Positions 28,072-37,854 are shown, numbered from the stretch's first letter. The stretch: 64,000 nt of DNA from Nitrosomonas sp. (GCA_016710135.1 JADJLM010000002.1:597157-661156); one strand, 5' to 3'. Notes: generated from the letters alone by a model not told the origin. Made by a program: numbers and translations.

Positions 28072-29240
28072 TAGAACATATCTGCCGGATCAGCATCTTT
28101 GAGTTTGCGAATCGCAATTAATCCAGCGATAAAACACATTGAGAGTATTAGCATCAATACTGAGGTAGCCTTGGCTGCAGTCATTGGCATCGGCATAAAA
28201 ATTTGAGATTCAGCGAGATGATAAAGGCTCAAGGCAAGCATAAACCCGGGTATAAATCCCAAAATAGCGAGTAGTAATGCGGAAGCAAATACAACCCGAA
28301 TAAAATAACCCTGGGAGTATCCCATTGCTTTTAAAGTGGCAAACTCATTGCGGTGGTTGGTTATATCGGTGAAAAGTATTTGATAAACGATCACCAAACC
28401 GACAACCCACCCCATGATTGTTCCAAAACCAAAAATAAAACCGATAGGCGCCATATTGGCCCAGTAATCCCTCTCAAAGTGTAATAACTCTTCGTATGTG
28501 AAAATGTTAGTCGATTCGTCTAGTAACTTCTCAAGCTCACCTTTTACATAGGTCTGAGACGAACCTGGAACTAGTTTAATAATACCCACATCGATATGCT
28601 CCAAGTTTCTTTCGGGAAAAATGCGCATAAAATTTAGATCACTGGTGACAACATTCCCATCTGCTGCAAAAGAAACACCCATACGAAACAAACCGATAAT
28701 TGCCACGCTATAATCTCTGATTTCAGTCAAATTTCGATTGGCTGCGATCAAATTACCGATTGGACCAAATTCAGGGCGTGAATATTCGTCAAATAGTACG
28801 GTATCTTTTAGTTTTAACGCTTCTCGCTTGTTGTTGATCGCTTCAATTCGGAATGATGATGAATCTGGATCGAAGCCGTATACCATCAGCGTGCGCTTGA
28901 CTCTGGTTTCGATATTTTTAAAAGGCGCCAATCCCAGATAAAGTGGAAATACATCTGCGACAGCCGGATTACCCAGTGCCCGCATTAACTCGCTGCGGTT
29001 AAATTCGATGGGTCGCCACATTGCTTCGCTTTGCTTGTGCATTAAGAACAGATCACCATCCAGATTTACAGGGGCTGATGTAGCGCTTGCGTATAGCGCA
29101 TCTCGAAAGCCTAACTGCATGAAAACCAGCACACAAGCAAACAATACACCACAAATGGCAACCATCAGTTTGGTATGGTCAAAAATTAACTGGCGCCATG
29201 CAAGACGCAGCGGAAAATAAAGCCAGTTAATATAATTCAT
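28071..29240 (-). CDS. devC: ABC transporter permease, DevC type
   Basis: 389 residues with one N-terminal membrane helix, a large periplasmic domain (about 50-255) and three C-terminal helices, the MacB/FtsX topology. NHRNEFATLKAMGYSQGYF is the DevC-like coupling region. Overlaps devA by one base and the membrane fusion gene by four (ATGA type), so strictly coupled. Works by mechanotransmission rather than by classical transport. Confidence 0.88.
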   Translation of the reverse strand: MNYINWLYFPLRLAWRQLIFDHTKLMVAICGVLFACVLVFMQLGFRDALYASATSAPVNLDGDLFLMHKQSEAMWRPIEFNRSELMRALGNPAVADVFPLYLGLAPFKNIETRVKRTLMVYGFDPDSSSFRIEAINNKREALKLKDTVLFDEYSRPEFGPIGNLIAANRNLTEIRDYSVAIIGLFRMGVSFAADGNVVTSDLNFMRIFPERNLEHIDVGIIKLVPGSSQTYVKGELEKLLDESTNIFTYEELLHFERDYWANMAPIGFIFGFGTIMGWVVGLVIVYQILFTDITNHRNEFATLKAMGYSQGYFIRVVFASALLLAILGFIPGFMLALSLYHLAESQIFMPMPMTAAKATSVLMLILSMCFIAGLIAIRKLKDADPADMF

Positions 29241-30141
29241 GGCAGGATTTTTACTTTAACTTGCCTATAAATTTGATGATTTAGATCTTCAACCGCTAAC
29301 GCCTCCAGCGTTAAGCGAACTTCGATGATACGATTATCACGGTCTGAGAGGGGGTCCGTATCATTGATATCGTTCTTGCGAACGAGATGGCCTAATTCTC
29401 TGACTTCAGCGAGATAAGTATGCTCAAAACCCGATCCGCTGATGCAGCCGATCTGGCCAGCTTTGACTCGATGTAAATCAGTTTCATAGACTTCTGCAAC
29501 AACATCTAGCTGTGATAAATCAGCCATTTCCAATAAGCCACTATCACCGATTCGTTCACCGGGCCTGCTACGAATCTTTAGAATTGTTCCATGAATCGGC
29601 GCGCGGAGTAAAGTGTTGTCTAATTCGACCTGTGAAACTTTTAGCTCAGATTGAGCTTGTTGAATCTCAGCGGCTAACCGGTTGAGATTAGCCAGTGATT
29701 GTTCGTAAGCCATTTTTTTGCTTCAATCTGAGAAATACTCACAGCAGCATCGGGTTGCAAGGATTGGTGGCGTAAATGTTCTTTTTTATTGTAGGTATGT
29801 AAAGCTTGCTCTGCTGCGCGTTGCGCTTCCAGCACTTTAATGCGCGCAGTCGCAGCCTCGACTTCGGCTTCTTTCTTATCATGATCCGATAGAATAGCGA
29901 GTGTGTCACCTGCGCTGACATGATCAGATTCATTAATAAAGAGCCGTTCGACTCTTGCACTTTGGATACCTGCGTTATGTGAAACTGTGATAACCCGTGA
30001 TCGAGGTTCAATTCGTCCTAAAGCACCGATCCCCTGGTGTGTCGTAATCTGGCAACGTGATTCCCTCGCGAATACGCGATGATTAAACTGCGTAAGCAAG
30101 ACGGTGACTATTACAATACTTAAAATGATTCTAACTGACAC
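29237..30141 (-). pseudogene. devB: membrane fusion protein of the DevBCA exporter, frameshifted
   Basis: First frame (30141-29674): membrane anchor, then GALGRIEPRSRVITVSHNAG, a biotinyl-lipoyl-like half, and a coiled coil. Second frame (29713-29237): coiled-coil return, VELDNTLLRAPIHGTILKI, and the beta-barrel region. The frames meet at SISQIEAKK/MAYEQSLANL; one extra A in the run 29713-29719 would give one protein of 301 residues. The start is GTG at 30141. It bridges the inner-membrane ABC unit to an outer-membrane TolC-like channel, not present in the window. Confidence 0.85.
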
Positions 30142-30255
30142 ACTGGTTTAGGTTTTTAGCGTGAATAGGATTCTTCTTAGGTAAATGACGCAGCTCTCAT
30201 TTTATCAAATCGATTCCTCGATAAAATACACTACATAATCAGCTACGCTAATTCT

Positions 30256-30717
30256 TTAATGATTTTCAGTGTTATCACTCAGTTGATGTTGATTCAACAG
30301 GGAGTGAATTGCAGACTTTAGCGGAGACGCTGTTAGCATCATTTCTAATTGTTTCAGTGTTTGAATTCCCGCTAAGCTCAAAGCAGGTTTTTGTGGGTTT
30401 TTTGCGTTATTGTTGTACAGATCTTCTCTATAACTTTGCGTATCAACAGCAATCTGAATTGTACCTATGTGATTTTCAAATACCTTCAGAAGCGATGGCG
30501 TCATTTGCTTTAGCTTGGATGCAACCACACTATTGGCTGCTTTGATCACTAATATACCGTTAACGCAGTTACTAATACAACAACGCTTTGCCAACTGCGG
30601 TGGTAGATTTCTAGACAATGTTTTCTGTAGCCGCATGATTTCATTGACGTTGAGAAATAAACGTTGATGATCACGTGAGTGGCTAATTACTTTTAGATAG
30701 GTGGTTAATTTATGCAT
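30256..30717 (-). CDS. DciA-like protein (DUF721)
   Basis: 153 residues. The N-terminal half, with LPPQLAKRCCISNCVNGILV and VVASKLKQMTPSLLKVF, matches the DUF721 fold (KH-like). DciA proteins help load the replicative helicase DnaB in the many bacteria without DnaC. The tail is low complexity. Stands alone and is divergent from the GST gene; the 245 bases between them are A+T-rich and should hold both promoters. Confidence 0.75.
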   Translation of the reverse strand: MHKLTTYLKVISHSRDHQRLFLNVNEIMRLQKTLSRNLPPQLAKRCCISNCVNGILVIKAANSVVASKLKQMTPSLLKVFENHIGTIQIAVDTQSYREDLYNNNAKNPQKPALSLAGIQTLKQLEMMLTASPLKSAIHSLLNQHQLSDNTENH

Positions 30718-30962
30718 GAATTATTATTGTTTCCCAATTATCGATTGACAAGGCTAGATTGACTTTGAGTCAAATCGAATTTCTACGCATAATAAACTCC
30801 GATTGCTTTATCCTATTGCAAACGTGCATATTATTTGCTATTGGTTAAATTATTAATAATAACAAGATGAAAAATCATATCTAATATACCCTGCTAGTAT
30901 ACCCGCCTAGCATCGATAATATAAGTAAAGTAAGCTGACATTGTGAAAATATATAAATAACT

Positions 30963-31583
30963 ATGATGAAGTTAATTGGTTCTTTGACAAGTCCTTATGT
31001 TCGTAAAGTGCGTATCGTTCTGGCAGAAAAACACATCAACTACGATTTTGAAATTGATGTACCTTGGAATACTCAAACGAAAGTATCCAATCATAATCCG
31101 CTTGGTAAAATTCCTATTCTTATCTTGGATGAGAAAACTTCTCTCTATGACTCACGGGTTATCGCAGAATACATCGATAGCCTAGAAATTCAGCTTGGGA
31201 TGACTCGATTGATTCCTGAATCGGGTAATACTCGTTGGCAAGTAAAACGAGGGGAAGCGCTAGCAGACGGAATTTGTGATGCAGCGGCAGCGATTTTTCT
31301 GGAGCGTAAAAGACCTGAAGTTCAGCAGAGTGAAGAATGGATTATTCGCCAGCAAAAGAAAATTGATTTGGGTTTGATTGAAGCAGCTAAGATGTTAGGA
31401 GATGAGGATTGGTGTGTAGGCAGTACTATCTCATTAGCGGATGTTGCGCTGGGCTGTGCACTCGGTTATCTATCTTTTCGCTTTTCACAGATTGAATGGC
31501 GTCAGTCTTACCCTAATCTCGCTCGATTAGATGAAAAAATATCTCAGCGCGGCTCATTTATTGCGACGGCACCGAGAGACTAG
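30963..31583 (+). CDS. glutathione S-transferase family protein
   Basis: 206 residues. The N-terminal thioredoxin-like half has SLTSPYVRKVRIVLAEKHI (active-site region) and the cis-proline LGKIPILI, followed by the glutathione-binding DSRVIAEYID. The helical C-terminal half has SLADVALGCALGYL. Resembles the YibF-like class. Substrate unknown. Two ATGs in tandem; either could start. Its last four bases overlap the end of mnmA on the other strand. Confidence 0.88.
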   Translation: MMKLIGSLTSPYVRKVRIVLAEKHINYDFEIDVPWNTQTKVSNHNPLGKIPILILDEKTSLYDSRVIAEYIDSLEIQLGMTRLIPESGNTRWQVKRGEALADGICDAAAAIFLERKRPEVQQSEEWIIRQQKKIDLGLIEAAKMLGDEDWCVGSTISLADVALGCALGYLSFRFSQIEWRQSYPNLARLDEKISQRGSFIATAPRD

Positions 31584-32656
31584 TCAATTATTCCGCCACC
31601 TAGGCAAACTTTACTTTCATATAGCACGACCGATTGCCCCGGCGTCACGGCCCATTGAGGCTGTGCAAAATCGATTTGGCAAGCCTGTGAGTCAATCCGA
31701 GAAATTGCGCAAGGCGCATCAATCTGGCGGTACCGTGTTTTGGCAGCATAAACCCAATTGCTGTGCGGCGCAGTACCACTGATCCAGGATAAATGGGTTG
31801 CTTGCAAGGAATCGTGAAGTAGCGCTGGGTGATCATGCCCTTGCACTACGATGAGTTTATTGCTATCAATATCTTTGCTGCAAACAAACCAAGGCTTTTC
31901 ATCACTTTCACGAACACCACCGATACCTAATCCTTGCCGCTGTCCAATGGTGTAAAACATCAAACCGATATGTTGACCAATCACCTGGCCGTCAATGGTT
32001 TCTATTTCACCAGGCTCATGAGGTAAGTAGCGATTAAGGAATTCGCGAAAAGGTCTTTCACCAATAAAACAAATTCCGGTGCTATCTTTTTTAGCAAAAT
32101 TGGGTAATTTGGAATCTGATGCAATCTGACGTACTTCGCGTTTATAAAGGTGACCAATTGGAAAGCAGGCCTTCGCTAACTGTTCTTGATCTAAGCGATA
32201 TAAAAAATAACTTTGATCTTTCCGCCCATCTTCACCTTTGAGTAATTGAAACGATGTTCCTACCTTTCGGATTTGCGCATAATGACCGGTTGCAATTGCG
32301 TCTGCATTTAAATGTAACGCGTGGTCAAGAAAGGCCCTAAATTTAATTTCTGTGTTACATAGCACATCAGGATTAGGTGTTCTGCCTGCTTTATATTCTG
32401 ATAAAAAATTGTCAAAGACACGTTCTTTATACTCAGCTGAAAAATTGATGACATCTAGCGGAATACCGATGATATCAGCTACTGAGGCAGCATCAATAAA
32501 ATCTTGGCGGGATGAGCAATAGTTATCGGTATCATCATCTTCCCAATTTTTCATGAATAAGCCAATTACTTCATGGCCTTGTTTTTTTAGTAGCAATGCT
32601 GCAACTGATGAGTCTACTCCGCCTGACATACCAATAATAATCCGCTGTTTCCTCAT
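31580..32656 (-). CDS. mnmA: tRNA 2-thiouridylase
   Basis: 358 residues. Makes 2-thiouridine at wobble U34 of tRNA Lys, Glu and Gln. PP-loop GMSGGVDSSVAA for tRNA adenylation; first catalytic Cys in PDVLCNTEIKF; second in STGICFIGERPF. Full length. nudJ lies 9 bases upstream on the same strand, the common proteobacterial pair. Confidence 0.96.
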   Translation of the reverse strand: MRKQRIIIGMSGGVDSSVAALLLKKQGHEVIGLFMKNWEDDDTDNYCSSRQDFIDAASVADIIGIPLDVINFSAEYKERVFDNFLSEYKAGRTPNPDVLCNTEIKFRAFLDHALHLNADAIATGHYAQIRKVGTSFQLLKGEDGRKDQSYFLYRLDQEQLAKACFPIGHLYKREVRQIASDSKLPNFAKKDSTGICFIGERPFREFLNRYLPHEPGEIETIDGQVIGQHIGLMFYTIGQRQGLGIGGVRESDEKPWFVCSKDIDSNKLIVVQGHDHPALLHDSLQATHLSWISGTAPHSNWVYAAKTRYRQIDAPCAISRIDSQACQIDFAQPQWAVTPGQSVVLYESKVCLGGGIID

Positions 32657-32665
32657 GTAGTTACT

Positions 32666-33115
32666 CTATATTTGATGGGAAAAAATATCTAACGAATAGC
32701 GTTTGCCCGCGAGATAGTCTTCGATACATCTTAACACCAAGGGGCTACGGTGATGCGATCTGCGACGTTGGATCTCGTCTAGATCAAGCCAACTTGCACA
32801 TAAAATTCCAACATCTAATTCTTGGTTTGCATCGAATTCAGTAACGAAACCTGAAAGCGCAAACCGTAAATAAGTTGTATCAGTCGCGGTGGAATGCCAT
32901 TGATAAATACCAATTAACCATTGCGGTTGAAAAGTATAGGCGGTTTCTTCTAAAACTTCGCGAGCACACCCTTGAATAATCGATTCCGACGGTTCAAGGT
33001 GGCCTGCTGGTTGATTGAGTTGTATGCCTAAATCTTGCTGATCTTCTTCAACGAGTAAGAATTTCCCCTCCTGCTCTATCACTGCTGCAACTGTCACATT
33101 GGGTTTCCATATCAT
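32666..33115 (-). CDS. nudJ: NUDIX hydrolase, NudJ type
   Basis: 149 residues. The Nudix box is complete: GHLEPSESIIQGCAREVLEE (G, E, REVxEE). Family members hydrolyse nucleoside di/triphosphates and thiamine pyrimidine pyrophosphate. The PNVTVAAVIEQEGKFLLVEE opening and the coupling to mnmA point to NudJ rather than other Nudix groups. Confidence 0.9.
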   Translation of the reverse strand: MIWKPNVTVAAVIEQEGKFLLVEEDQQDLGIQLNQPAGHLEPSESIIQGCAREVLEETAYTFQPQWLIGIYQWHSTATDTTYLRFALSGFVTEFDANQELDVGILCASWLDLDEIQRRRSHHRSPLVLRCIEDYLAGKRYSLDIFSHQI

Positions 33116-33213
33116 GCGATTTATTTCCTCTGGTTAAACGAATCTTGACTTGCCTTGCAATTTAAGCTCAGCCACAATAGCCAGAGTTTTCGTACTTAAC
33201 TTATCTAATTTTT

Positions 33214-33908
33214 ATGCATATCTCAATAATTGTTCCTGCATTCAATGAAGAACGCCTGATAGAGAGCTGTTTACATTCGATTAATGAAGCGCTTTTATTT
33301 AATCGAAGCTTTAATTTTACGCATCTAACACCGCGAACCTGGCAAAAGCGGCAGGGGCCCAAGTTGTTTTTGAACCTATTAACCATATTGCTCGTGCCCG
33401 TGCTGCAGGTGCTCAAGTAGCTAAAGGTGACTGGTTTATATTTTTAGATGCCGACTGTTTGATGAGTAAAGCACTATTGGAGGATATTTTTCAGTTAATT
33501 CAAACGGGTAAGTATGTTGCAGCAGGTAGTGCCTTATTCATGCGAGATTTAACTTGGTGGGCTAAATTTCTATTAAAAACATGGACGATGTTATCTGTAG
33601 CTTTTCATTGGGCGGCTGGTGCGCTTATGGTATGTAATGCTGAAGCGTATCGTGGAGTGGGTGGTTTCAATTTAAATTTATATGCTGCGGAAGAAATTTC
33701 CTTTAGTCAGCGGATGAAGCAATGGGGGCGTGCGCATCACCTAAAGTTTACGATTCTGACTGCACATCCAATTGAAACTTCTTCAAGAAAAATTCATTTA
33801 TATTCAGCGCGTGAGGTTTTTGCACAATTCCTTTCGCTGGTTTTACATCCTTACCAAACGCTACATAGTAAAAAGAAATTAGCGATGTGGTATGACGGTC
33901 GGCGGTAA
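33214..33908 (+). pseudogene. family 2 glycosyltransferase, internal deletion and frameshift
   Basis: The first frame opens MHISIIVPAFNEERLIESCL, a GT2 start, and runs out of homology at FNRSFNF. The GT2 frame resumes in another phase at about 33320 with ANLAKAAGAQVVFEP, continues with GDWFIFLDADC (the DxD metal motif) and ends YDGRR at 33908. Between them the EIIVxDN strand expected in GT2 enzymes is missing: roughly 20-35 bases appear lost, not a multiple of three. Unlike the other breaks this is not a one-base homopolymer change, so it may be a true loss of function. Acceptor unknown. Confidence 0.75.
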
Positions 33909-33982
33909 TTTCCAAGAATTGCTGTATTGCGTTATCAGTAATTTTCTTGTCGCTTGTGCATTATTAAAATGAGGTCTTGCAT

Positions 33983-34642
33983 ATGAACTGGTCGCAAATC
34001 TTTATGATTGTATTGTTGACAATGCTGATTACAATCGGGGGGACTTATTGGGTTTTAAAAAACTATGTTTTCGCAACTCAGTTCACGCCAGTTGAACTTA
34101 ACGAGAAAGAAGAAAAAAATCTTCACGAAAAGCTGCTATCGATTGGGTTCTTGGACGATAATTCGGTTAATCATTCCGATTCGACAAATGATCAAGAAAT
34201 CGATGATGAAGGTTTCTTGGAGCCAGAAGCTTACTCTGAACGCAATGCGCCTCGTGAAATTATTTTTACTGAACGGGAACTCAATGCACTTTTAGCAAAG
34301 AATACGGATCTTGCGCAAAAACTGGCAATCGATTTGGCGAGTAGCTTAGTGAGCGCCAAACTTTTAGTTCCACTTGAGGAAGATTTTCCAATTTTAGGCG
34401 GAAAGACACTCCGTGTTAATGCAGGGATTGGAATGGCTTATCAGAACGATAAACCGTATATTGCGCTAAAAGGGATCAGTATTATGGGGATACCAATTCC
34501 CAACGCTTGGCTAGGAGGGATAAAGAATGTCGATCTTGTTAATGAGTTTGGTATTGACCCTGGATTCTGGAAGTCTTTTTCGGAAGGTGTTGAAAATATC
34601 CAGGTTACCGATGGAAAAATTTTTATTAAATTAAAAGAATAG
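33983..34642 (+). CDS. hypothetical membrane-anchored protein
   Basis: 219 residues from ATG 33983 (GAGG eight bases upstream). One N-terminal membrane helix (about 5-24), an acidic linker (about 60-85), then a periplasmic domain containing REIIFTERELNALLAKNTDL and LGGKTLRVNAGIGMAY. It reads like a lipid- or ligand-binding single domain, but I do not recognise a family. A short membrane ORF follows after 58 bases. Confidence 0.6.
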   Translation: MNWSQIFMIVLLTMLITIGGTYWVLKNYVFATQFTPVELNEKEEKNLHEKLLSIGFLDDNSVNHSDSTNDQEIDDEGFLEPEAYSERNAPREIIFTERELNALLAKNTDLAQKLAIDLASSLVSAKLLVPLEEDFPILGGKTLRVNAGIGMAYQNDKPYIALKGISIMGIPIPNAWLGGIKNVDLVNEFGIDPGFWKSFSEGVENIQVTDGKIFIKLKE

Positions 34643-34700
34643 CAATTTCACGATAAGGGTGAAAAGGTTTTTCCGGCATTACTATAAAGGGTGAGAAATT

Positions 34701-34877
34701 ATGGAGCAAACGGTATCAACCCAAGATTACTCAACAATTGAAGCCTGGATTGATAGCTTGAGTTTCGGTGAGGTTGCTTTAGTAGCACTTGCGATATCCA
34801 CTATGATTGTTAGTATTCTGGCGTGGTTGTTTCGGAAAAAACATAAGCAACATCCAACCATTTCCAAGAAGGATTAA
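34701..34877 (+). CDS. small single-pass membrane protein (58 residues)
   Basis: ATG 34701, TAA 34875-34877. The peptide begins MEQTVSTQDYSTIEAWIDSL, has one membrane helix (VALVALAISTMIVSILAWLF) and a lysine-rich tail. GGGTGAG lies at ribosome-binding distance. Between two secreted-protein genes on the same strand, so it may share their transcript. No homologue is recognised. Confidence 0.55.
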   Translation: MEQTVSTQDYSTIEAWIDSLSFGEVALVALAISTMIVSILAWLFRKKHKQHPTISKKD

Positions 34878-34926
34878 TCAATCAATATTGACACATACTT
34901 ATTTCCAATTATTGCGAGGAGTTGTA

Positions 34927-35397
34927 ATGATAAAATACTTACTTTTTTTGATTTTAGGCTTATGTGCAGTTTCGCTTTACGCTCAATCGAATTCAAGCTT
35001 GTCAATGGCACTTGCGAATAAAATGGCGTTAGCCGCAACACAGCAGTGTGAGAATGATGGATACAAAGTATCTGTTGCGGTTGTTGATAAAGGTGGAGCT
35101 ATAGTTGCTCAGGTTAGAATGGACGGCGCTGGTGTGCATACGATAGAGAGTAGTTTTCGTAAGGCTTATACTTCTGCTAGTATGAGAATGCCAACGCAAA
35201 AACTAGCACAAATTGCCGCAAAAGACCCTGAATTACAAGGATTACATCGTTTAGGTAATAATATTCTTATTCTGGGAGGTGGATTACCGATTACCCTTAA
35301 TGGAGAAGTAATCGGTGGAATAGGCGTTGGGGGAGCTCCCGGGATTAAGTTCGATGAAACTTGTGCGGAAGCTGGTTTAAAGGCTTTACGAAATTAA
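34927..35397 (+). CDS. HbpS/GlcG family haem-binding-like secreted protein
   Basis: 156 residues from ATG 34927 (GAGGAG upstream); the frame extends 40 codons further back but that part looks non-coding. Signal peptide ending SLYAQS, then a GlcG/HbpS domain: KMALAATQQCENDGYKVSVA, VVDKGGAIVAQVRMDGA, and GGLPITLNGEVIGGIGVGG. Members bind haem or cobalamin-like ligands or act as accessory proteins; the exact role is unknown. Size is typical for a secreted member. Confidence 0.85.
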   Translation: MIKYLLFLILGLCAVSLYAQSNSSLSMALANKMALAATQQCENDGYKVSVAVVDKGGAIVAQVRMDGAGVHTIESSFRKAYTSASMRMPTQKLAQIAAKDPELQGLHRLGNNILILGGGLPITLNGEVIGGIGVGGAPGIKFDETCAEAGLKALRN

Positions 35398-35449
35398 AAT
35401 TTTTGGGGCTAGCGTTGTAGTAACTTTAGAAACTTAGCAACAATCTTTG

Positions 35450-35605
35450 TTATTTGAGCTTCGTTTCTTTGTAAGTAACGTGTTTTCTAACGACAGGATC
35501 GAATTTTTTTATTTCTAATTTCTCGGGTTTCGTTTTCTTATTTTTTGTGGTTGTATAAAAATGCCCTGTTCCAGCAGAAGACTCTAATTTGATTTTTTCG
35601 CGCAT
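35450..35605 (-). CDS. rpmG: ribosomal protein L33
   Basis: 51 residues: begins MREKIKLESSAGTGHFYTTT and ends VTYKETKLK. This is the standard L33 of the cysteine-free type, found by direct translation of the minus strand. It lies 48 bases downstream of rpmB on the same strand, the conserved rpmB-rpmG pair. Confidence 0.96.
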   Translation of the reverse strand: MREKIKLESSAGTGHFYTTTKNKKTKPEKLEIKKFDPVVRKHVTYKETKLK

Positions 35606-35653
35606 ATAATATTTTCCAGAAGTTGATGAAATGGCTTGCCAATTTTAACTGTA

Positions 35654-35890
35654 TTAGATATCAACCCCACGAGCTCTAATTTTTGCAAGTACGGCATCAA
35701 TACCATTTTTATCGATAGTCCGTAGCCCTGCATTAGTCAAACGTAAAGTAATCCAGCGTTTCTCGCTTTCAACCCAAAAACGGCGTCGTTGTAGATTCGG
35801 CATAAACCGCCTTTTCGTTTTATTATTTGCATGAGATACATGATGACCAGTCATTGGTTTTTTTCCTGTTACTTCACATACACGAGCCAT
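35654..35890 (-). CDS. rpmB: ribosomal protein L28
   Basis: 78 residues beginning MARVCEVTGKKPMTGHHVSH with NNKTKRRFMPNLQRRRFWV, diagnostic of L28. Full length. Forms an operon with rpmG. The A+T-rich 35891-36030 upstream should hold the promoter. Confidence 0.97.
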   Translation of the reverse strand: MARVCEVTGKKPMTGHHVSHANNKTKRRFMPNLQRRRFWVESEKRWITLRLTNAGLRTIDKNGIDAVLAKIRARGVDI

Positions 35891-36036
35891 TTTTAATCCT
35901 TAAATTTTTCTATAATTTTTTATTGTATCCTAAATCAAAAGATTCATACAATTGGTTTAATTAATACCCTAGTGTGGGGGGAATGATTGAATGAAATATT
36001 GCTATTGAATCCTGATTGGATTACTTTATCGATCAA

Positions 36037-36558
36037 TCAGGTCGCACAGATACTCTTTTCTAGATAATCAATAGTCAAATTTGTTTGTTTGGGAATACCT
36101 ATATTGGCTGGTAAATTTTCGATTTGACCTGTTCTTCGATAACCCCTTCGTTCATAAAAGGCGATCAATTCAGTACGCTGACTTACTACGAATATGAGTA
36201 GCTTTTTTGAAGACAAGTGTGTTTTTGCGAAGATCTCAGCTTGTTTAAGTACCTGTGTGCCCAATCCATTACCTTGTAGAGATGGTTGAACAGCAAAAAA
36301 GCCAAACCGTGCATGATCATCCTTTTTAAGGATATGAATACATGATGCGAGTTGATTTAACTGGTTAACTACAAAAAAGTAGCTATTGGGTAGCTTAATT
36401 GCTGTCTCAATCTCATCACGATCGGTTCGCTTACCTGAAATAATATCTACTTCAGTAGTCCAACCATCAGTTCCGCGGTAAGCAGAATTCAATAATTCAC
36501 AAATTGCCTGAGACTGTTCTACTTTGGCACTATCAAGTTTAAAATAAGAAAAATCCAT
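36037..36558 (-). CDS. GNAT-family N-acetyltransferase
   Basis: About 173 residues from ATG 36558. The acetyl-CoA site is visible in FFAVQPSLQGNGLGTQVLKQ (Q/RxxGxG/A), with the later FYERRGYRRTGQ strand-helix. Substrate not predictable. It follows the htrA-like gene by 26 bases on the same strand and may be co-transcribed with it. No strong ribosome-binding site is seen, so the start is approximate. Confidence 0.82.
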   Translation of the reverse strand: MDFSYFKLDSAKVEQSQAICELLNSAYRGTDGWTTEVDIISGKRTDRDEIETAIKLPNSYFFVVNQLNQLASCIHILKKDDHARFGFFAVQPSLQGNGLGTQVLKQAEIFAKTHLSSKKLLIFVVSQRTELIAFYERRGYRRTGQIENLPANIGIPKQTNLTIDYLEKSICAT

Positions 36559-36584
36559 AATCAATTGCAACCAAAGAAGATTAT

Positions 36585-37733
36585 CTAAACACCCGGTTGC
36601 AAAGTAATATCTACTTCGTGTATTTGCTCATTGCGGAATATCGTAAGGGTTACGACATCTCCAACGTTAAAGTCGTCAATCCTGGCAAGTAATTTTGCGA
36701 CAGACTCTACTTTCTTTCCATTAATAGCAATGATGCTGTCTTTTGGAGCAATACTACCTTCCATGCTAATAGTTGCCCCCCTTAGTCCGGCTTTTTCAGC
36801 AGCTGATCCAGGTGTTACGCTTAAAACCACTACGCCACGGATATTAAGTAATTGTACAATTTGATCATTAAAACGCTCATCAACACTGATACCGAGTGAA
36901 GGTCGAATATATTTACCTTTGTCGATAATCTGAGGAACAACTCGCATAACCGTATCTACAGGTACAGCAAACCCAATCCCAGCTGACGCACCGCTAGGAC
37001 TATAAATTGCAGTATTGATACCTATCAATCTACCAGCGGAATCAAGAAGAGGGCCTCCCGAGTTGCCAGGGTTAATCGCAGCATCAGTTTGAATTAAATG
37101 TTCGATCGCTGGCCCATTTTCACTTGCTAAAGAACGATCAAGTGCTGAGATGATGCCTGTTGTTAATGTCCAGTCAAGTCCAAATGGATTACCAATTGCA
37201 AAAACTTTTTGCCCAACCTTGAGATCATGACTTGTTCCGATTGGGATAGGGGTAGGGCGTTTGAATCCTACACCAATCTTTAATACAGCAATATCATGTG
37301 AAGGGCTTACCCCAATGAGCGCCGCTTTATAATCACGCCCATCAGCTAATTTGACTGTTGCCTCGTTTGCTCCTTGGATCACATGGAAATTTGTGACAAC
37401 ATGACCTGCATCGTCCCAGAAGAAGCCAGAGCCATTGCCTCTCGGGACAGCAAATACATTTCGAGTCCAGATATCCCGTACTAATTTAGTTGTGGAAATG
37501 AATACCACTGAGTCATGGGATTGCTCAAATAACTGAATTGTGGCTCGTTCATCTAAAGCAAGATCACCTCTAGCGGTTACTGTTCTAATTTCTCCATTTT
37601 CTGGGGTAAAGAAAGATTCAATGAGTGGTAAGGTACGCCAAAGTAACATCAGAACTGCAGTCGTTAATGCGATGATCACCATGCGGCGAACAAAGGGGTC
37701 TGGTTGTGTGGGCGGCGTTAGATTGGAAAACAT
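36585..37733 (-). CDS. HtrA/DegS-type serine protease with PDZ domain
   Basis: 382 residues. An N-terminal membrane anchor (about 18-33), a trypsin-like domain with triad H117 (TNFHVIQG), D147 (SHDIAVL) and S225 (NPGNSGGPL), then one PDZ domain (about 285-380). One PDZ plus an anchor is the DegS/AlgW plan: a periplasmic stress sensor that cleaves an anti-sigma factor when misfolded outer-membrane proteins bind the PDZ. A role as general quality-control protease is the alternative. Confidence 0.92.
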   Translation of the reverse strand: MFSNLTPPTQPDPFVRRMVIIALTTAVLMLLWRTLPLIESFFTPENGEIRTVTARGDLALDERATIQLFEQSHDSVVFISTTKLVRDIWTRNVFAVPRGNGSGFFWDDAGHVVTNFHVIQGANEATVKLADGRDYKAALIGVSPSHDIAVLKIGVGFKRPTPIPIGTSHDLKVGQKVFAIGNPFGLDWTLTTGIISALDRSLASENGPAIEHLIQTDAAINPGNSGGPLLDSAGRLIGINTAIYSPSGASAGIGFAVPVDTVMRVVPQIIDKGKYIRPSLGISVDERFNDQIVQLLNIRGVVVLSVTPGSAAEKAGLRGATISMEGSIAPKDSIIAINGKKVESVAKLLARIDDFNVGDVVTLTIFRNEQIHEVDITLQPGV

Positions 37734-37854
37734 TTTGACTAAAATGTGAGTGACTACAAAAAACGATTCTGGATCGCTAATATTAAACCTTCTAGTCTAA
37801 AAAACAAGATAAAATGTTTACACATTTTAAATGCAATTGTTTAAATAAGTAATT

